A stretch of DNA of 44,468 nt from JAFDZV01 sp966128725 (GTDB taxonomy: Bacteria > Bacteroidota > Ignavibacteria > OLB7): the NCBI GenBank assembly GCA_966128725.1, contig CBHYLN010000027.1, positions 1-44,468 on the forward strand, read 5' to 3'. Shown here piece after piece: positions 43,736-44,468 of this stretch. Positions within the stretch are counted from its first letter, which is position 1, and each line of letters begins with the position of its first letter. Position numbers and translations under genes: made by a program. The notes under the pieces are model-generated. The model ran no database searches and was not told the DNA's origin. It saw only the letters and a program-made list of their open reading frames with translations.

Positions 43736-44107
43736 TCAGCTCGTCAGGGGCCACATCGCCACGATGGCCGCGATCGGCTGCCACGGGTTTGGCGGCGACT
43801 GAAGCTCGCCCTGCATGAACACATTGCCGTTCTGCATGGTCGTGGGAATCGTGAGCGTGAACGTGGTGCCCGCCTTGATATTCATGGAACCGAGGCGCAA
43901 CTCGTACGGGATCGTGGCAACCGGGGCGGTCTGAATCATGGTTCCCGTCCATACGGTGATCGTGCCGCTCAGGATGGCAACCGACGCCATGTTGCGGGCA
44001 GTGCCGAACACATTGGTGACGACTGATACCGACGGCGAAAGCGGGAACGTGAACTGCAGCGGATTGTCGGCCACCGACGCGGTGGTCAGGTCGAATACCT
44101 CGGACAT
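43736..44107 (-). CDS. Small beta-sandwich-like protein, first gene of the giant operon
   Basis: 123 residues from the ATG giving MSEVFDLTTASVADNPLQFT. The start is fixed by AGGAGG 8 nt upstream; the upstream in-frame extension is not needed. No signal peptide. It is almost all beta strand, with VFGTARNMASVAILSGTITV, AGTTFTLTIPTTMQNGNVFM and the C-terminal AAIVAMWPLTS. It matches the second half of the exported 261-residue protein encoded next, so the two are paralogues with different locations. It leads a leftward run of seven genes and has the best promoter candidate of the window. Its role is unknown; size and fold would suit a repeated structural subunit, which is inference. Confidence 0.7.
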   Translation of the reverse strand: MSEVFDLTTASVADNPLQFTFPLSPSVSVVTNVFGTARNMASVAILSGTITVWTGTMIQTAPVATIPYELRLGSMNIKAGTTFTLTIPTTMQNGNVFMQGELQSPPNPWQPIAAIVAMWPLTS

Positions 44108-44115
44108 GGAAAACT

Positions 44116-44145
44116 CCTCCTCGGCGATTTCTGCGCGAGAAATCG
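44116..44145 (-). promoter_or_regulatory. SD AGGAGG with adjoining 8-bp leader hairpin
   Basis: AGGAGG (44116-44121) lies 8 nt before the ATG at 44107. Only 3 nt upstream of it, CGATTTCT (44125-44132) pairs perfectly with AGAAATCG (44138-44145) around a 5-nt loop. The hairpin abuts the ribosome site without covering it, so it could modulate access or protect the mRNA 5' region. Confidence 0.6.
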
Positions 44146-44222
44146 TCGGAATATCGTTATGGAAGGAAGGGGGTACGGGGACTGGTGGCGATGCAGGCGG
44201 GGACCATTCGCAAAGCCGGCAA

Positions 44223-44254
44223 CAATATACGTATCGTTTAGCGAGGAATGCAAC
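44223..44254 (-). promoter_or_regulatory. Bacteroidetes-type promoter candidate for the giant operon
   Basis: On the minus strand GTTGC (44250-44254) is followed after exactly 20 nt by TATATTG (44223-44229). This fits the TTTG / TAnnTTTG pattern and spacing of the Bacteroidetes housekeeping sigma factor better than any other site in the window. It would give a leader of about 110 nt before the ATG at 44107. Confidence 0.45.
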
Positions 44255-44468
44255 CTTCTTCACGTTATTGCATCATCATATCCAATCTGAACATGCCCAC
44301 TCAGCAAATGCACACATTACTGTCGAGACGCGGCTTTTTACGAAAATTTCCAGCAAATTCACTATCGACTTCCTCCTGCTTCAACACTGCATGGCAATGC
44401 CGATGCCCCAGCAGCCATCATTGAAAAATGCTCGCAACACCAAATCATCACCTGCATAATTCCGGATA
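44255..44468. other. AT-richer right edge without a clear gene
   Basis: Together with the promoter and leader this makes 361 nt (44108-44468) without a supported complete gene. Base composition is visibly lower in GC than the rest of the window. I see no tRNA, IS end or att-like repeat. On the minus strand a frame open to the right edge ends at 44381 (listed separately). Confidence 0.4.
44381..44467 (-). CDS. Possible C-terminal end of an upstream gene (partial)
   Basis: The minus-strand frame from the right edge reads 28 codons to TGA, ending in AFFNDGCWGIGIAMQC. A second frame from the edge is also open for a similar length, so this may be chance. If real, it would be the end of a separate gene upstream of the giant operon. 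Confidence 0.2.
   Translation of the reverse strand: MRNYAGDDLVLRAFFNDGCWGIGIAMQC

Noticed and set aside
1..44468. tRNA, rRNA, CRISPR array, transposase or integrase
   Set aside because: Nothing with the required structure or motifs was seen on either strand by reading; no tool-based search was possible.

Overview
The window reads as a GC-rich genome from the Bacteroidota/Chlorobiota-Ignavibacteriota side of the tree. Three things suggest this. Several secreted proteins end in a type IX secretion (T9SS)-like sorting tail (2-64, 11544-13025, 16040-17995, 21129-22610). Promoter-like TATCTT(C/G) elements resemble the Bacteroidetes -7 box TAnnTTTG. Most genes lack a Shine-Dalgarno (SD) sequence. 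A deep lineage such as Kapabacteria/Ignavibacteria is my best guess, not a proven assignment. No tRNA, rRNA, CRISPR array, transposase or phage integrase was seen.

Left part (1-10 kb): the tail of a T9SS cargo gene; a 1176-residue exported, probable outer-membrane beta-barrel protein; a small CDGSH iron-sulfur protein; then a compact leftward operon (8839 to 4158) of a winged-helix/nucleotidyltransferase protein, a B12-binding radical SAM enzyme, a GT4 glycosyltransferase and a methyltransferase with a zinc-ribbon start. The operon looks like a surface-glycan or small-molecule modification unit. An ABC-2-type ATPase without adjacent permease genes diverges from it.

Middle part (10-24 kb): ordinary chromosomal and envelope genes. 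These are two exported proteins of unknown role, rsmA (ksgA) overlapping a PAP2-type membrane phosphatase gene, an exported DKLQHFF-motif protein, a Ycf48/BNR-repeat T9SS protein, a helical-repeat protein, a GT4 glycosyltransferase, a three-domain CHRD protein broken by one in-frame TAG, and a GT9 heptosyltransferase-like enzyme.

Right part (24-44.3 kb): the most unusual region is a 20-kb leftward run of seven genes with one good upstream promoter candidate and strong SD sites at key genes. Its order is: a 123-residue beta protein, an exported 261-residue paralogue of it, a 1266-residue protein of unknown family, three tandem paralogues of the endonuclease/exonuclease/phosphatase (EEP, DNase I-like) fold with catalytic motifs intact and no signal peptide, and a 3547-residue beta-rich protein with a central block of LysM-like repeats, also without a signal peptide. 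I infer that these work together, perhaps as a large scaffold or particle with nuclease or phosphatase cargo. No known system that I can name has this gene set.

Intergenic regions carry a repeated 18-nt element that lies just downstream of three leftward genes, several long hairpins without T-tracts, and a tandem 14-nt repeat between divergent genes.
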